Below are positions 4,742-6,182 of a DNA stretch of 6,182 nucleotides, one piece after another. The stretch spans positions 1 to 6,182 of the forward strand of contig DBNZ01000172.1 in assembly GCA_002299495.1 (NCBI GenBank). Reading direction: 5' to 3'. A program made the position numbers and the translations under genes. The stretch is from Methylococcaceae bacterium UBA659 (GTDB lineage: Bacteria; Pseudomonadota; Gammaproteobacteria; Methylococcales; Methylomonadaceae). How positions within the stretch are numbered: the first letter of the stretch is position 1; the number at the start of each line of letters is the position of its first letter. Under the pieces are notes generated by a model. The model was not told the DNA's origin. It made no database searches and saw only the letters and a list, made by a program, of their open reading frames with translations.

Positions 4742-6085
4742 TCAATCAAAATAACGAGCTAATAAGCCGTGGTGGCTGGACATTGTCGGCAAGGGTATCT
4801 TGACTTCATAGCCTCCGCCCGCTGCTTCCAACATCCCATTGCCATATTTGTCTTGCATATTTTCGACCATAATATCTTGATTTCCATCAGGCAAAATAAG
4901 CTCAAGCCGGTCGCCGACGGAAAACTTATTTTTCACATCGATCAAAGCCATGCCAGAATCCGAATCGTAACACCTGATTTCACCACAAAACTGTTGTTGA
5001 TGGCTTTTTGAGTAACCGCTAATGTAATTTTGCTGTTCGTGGCTATGGTGGCGTTGATAAAAACCGTCGGTATAGCCTCGGTTAGCCAAGTTTTCTAAGA
5101 CCCCGATCAATTCAGGTTGGAACGGACGGCCCGCTAAGGCGTCATCAATCGCTTGGCGATACGTTTGCGCGGTACGCGCAACATAGTAGTGGGATTTTGT
5201 ACGGCCTTCTATTTTTAAGCTGTCGACCCCTATTTCGACCAACCGCTGGACATGCTCGATAGCGCGCAAGTCTTTTGAATTCATGATGTAGGTGCCATTT
5301 TCGTCTTCCATGATCGGCAACAGTTCGCCTTTGCGCCCTTCCTCTTCCAAAAAATAAATGTTATCCGCCAGCGGATGGCGTGCGGTGCCGCCGCAGCTGG
5401 CCGTGCTCAGGTCATTCATGGATAACACCCCAGCCGCCAATACCGTATCGCCCTCCGCCGTTTCGTGGGCGGGCAAGGTGTCGTATTTCCAACGGCAGGA
5501 ATTGGTGCACGCGCCTTGATTGGGGTCGCGGTGGTTAAAATAACCTGACAACAAACATCGGCCCGAATAAGCGATACACAAGGCGCCGTGGACAAACACT
5601 TCCAGTTCCATATCCGGGCAAAGCTGACGGATTTCGGCTATTTCATCCAATGACAATTCCCGCGACAGAATCACCCGTTCCAGACCAAAACTTTGCCAGA
5701 ACTTCACCGTAGCGTAATTGACGGTGTTGGCTTGCACGGACAGATGGATGGGCGTGTCCGGCCACGCTTCCCTAACCATCATGATAAGCCCAGGGTCGGC
5801 CATGATCAATGCGTCCGGCTGCATGGCGATGATGGGGGCAATATCTTTCATAAACGTTTTTATTTTGGCGTTATGAGGGATGACATTGGCCGCCAAAAAA
5901 AACTTTTTGCCTAACAGATGCGCCTCGGCAATACCCTTTGCCAAATTGTCACTCAAAAAGTCGTTGTTGCGTACCCTGAGGCTATAGCGCGGTTGCCCGG
6001 CGTAGACGGCGTCGGCGCCAAAGGCAAAGGCATAGCGCATGTTTTTGATGGTTCCGGCGGGAGATAAAAGTTCGACCTGTTTCAT
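4742..6085 (-). CDS. trhP: tRNA 5-hydroxyuridine modification protein TrhP (U32 family, YegQ)
   Basis: Cytoplasmic enzyme of the peptidase U32 family. In E. coli, TrhP (YegQ) is required with prephenate to form 5-hydroxyuridine at the wobble U34 of certain tRNAs, the first step toward cmo5U. The 447 residues match the E. coli protein almost end to end: ELLSPAGTIKNMRYAFAFGA at 5-24, QPRYSLRVRNN at 31-41, IHLSVQANTVNYATVKFWQ at 113-131 and RVILSRELSLDEI at 137-149. The U32 signature FVHGALCIAYSGRCLLSGYF spans 164-183, followed by RDPNQGACTNSC (186-197). C170, C177, C193 and C197 are the probable iron-sulfur ligands. IMNSKDLRAI (267-276) and SLKIEGRTKS (289-298) are intact, and a C-terminal beta domain contains NKFSVGDRLELI. 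The ATG at 6085 is preceded by TTAGG nine bases upstream. Downstream, the minus strand carries T-runs near 4710-4730 without a convincing stem. The gene looks complete and functional. Confidence 0.95.
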   Translation of the reverse strand: MKQVELLSPAGTIKNMRYAFAFGADAVYAGQPRYSLRVRNNDFLSDNLAKGIAEAHLLGKKFFLAANVIPHNAKIKTFMKDIAPIIAMQPDALIMADPGLIMMVREAWPDTPIHLSVQANTVNYATVKFWQSFGLERVILSRELSLDEIAEIRQLCPDMELEVFVHGALCIAYSGRCLLSGYFNHRDPNQGACTNSCRWKYDTLPAHETAEGDTVLAAGVLSMNDLSTASCGGTARHPLADNIYFLEEEGRKGELLPIMEDENGTYIMNSKDLRAIEHVQRLVEIGVDSLKIEGRTKSHYYVARTAQTYRQAIDDALAGRPFQPELIGVLENLANRGYTDGFYQRHHSHEQQNYISGYSKSHQQQFCGEIRCYDSDSGMALIDVKNKFSVGDRLELILPDGNQDIMVENMQDKYGNGMLEAAGGGYEVKIPLPTMSSHHGLLARYFD

Positions 6086-6125
6086 AGCGAAATACCTAAG
6101 TGGATTATTTGTTTAGTCCCACGAT

Positions 6126-6135
6126 TAACCGGTTA
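6126..6135. promoter_or_regulatory. Perfect 10-bp palindrome upstream of trhP
   Basis: TAACCGGTTA, ending 41 bases before the trhP start codon, where a promoter or operator would be expected. A palindrome this short can occur by chance and I do not recognise the regulator, so it is listed only as a possible protein-binding site. Confidence 0.25.
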
Positions 6136-6182
6136 GGATTGACCAGAAAAATAGCCGGTGTTTTTCGATAGGAATCGAGTAT

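Noticed and set aside
4742..6085. Calling the U32 protein a collagenase-like protease
   Set aside because: The U32 peptidase name is historical; near full-length similarity to E. coli YegQ and the four-cysteine pattern support the tRNA hydroxylation role.

Overview
The window reads as chromosomal DNA of a Gram-negative bacterium, most likely a gammaproteobacterium. The 447-residue U32 protein closely resembles E. coli TrhP (YegQ) along its whole length, and there is an OmpA-type outer-membrane lipoprotein and pieces of the proteobacterial CopA/CopB copper system. The combination (CopA/CopB, CopC, a DmeF-type exporter, moderate GC, AT-rich spacers) would fit a methanotroph-like gammaproteobacterium, but that placement is only a guess. 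Every protein gene I can support lies on the minus strand, so the window is read from right to left.

Right to left: trhP (tRNA U34 hydroxylation) occupies 4742-6085. A small basic/acidic protein of unknown function follows at 4392-4646, behind a good sigma70-like promoter. A short unlisted gene at 4208-4312 has a strong ribosome binding site and encodes a 34-residue single-span membrane peptide. The next 350 or so bases have no recognisable protein gene. They hold a hexanucleotide repeat, a strongly structured segment (about 4066-4171) that folds best as a plus-strand RNA, and a large inverted repeat directly in front of copC. copC (3507-3863) encodes a periplasmic copper-binding protein. After another non-coding stretch come an AI-2E/PerM-family membrane protein (2155-3210) and an OmpA-like lipoprotein (1249-1983).

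At the left end is a broken metal-resistance locus. The first ~100 codons of copA (Tat-exported multicopper oxidase) run straight into the last ~95 codons of copB (outer-membrane copper protein) in a different reading frame, so most of copA and the front of copB are missing. Downstream is the start of a DmeF-type Co/Ni efflux transporter that leaves the window at base 1. Metal handling is therefore the common theme of copC, the copA/copB remnant and dmeF; the other genes look like ordinary housekeeping or envelope genes.

The most interesting items are the unidentified structured RNA-like element at ~4066-4171, the 34-residue membrane peptide beside it on the opposite strand, and the copA-copB deletion scar. 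I see no complete mobile element, tRNA, rRNA or CRISPR array.
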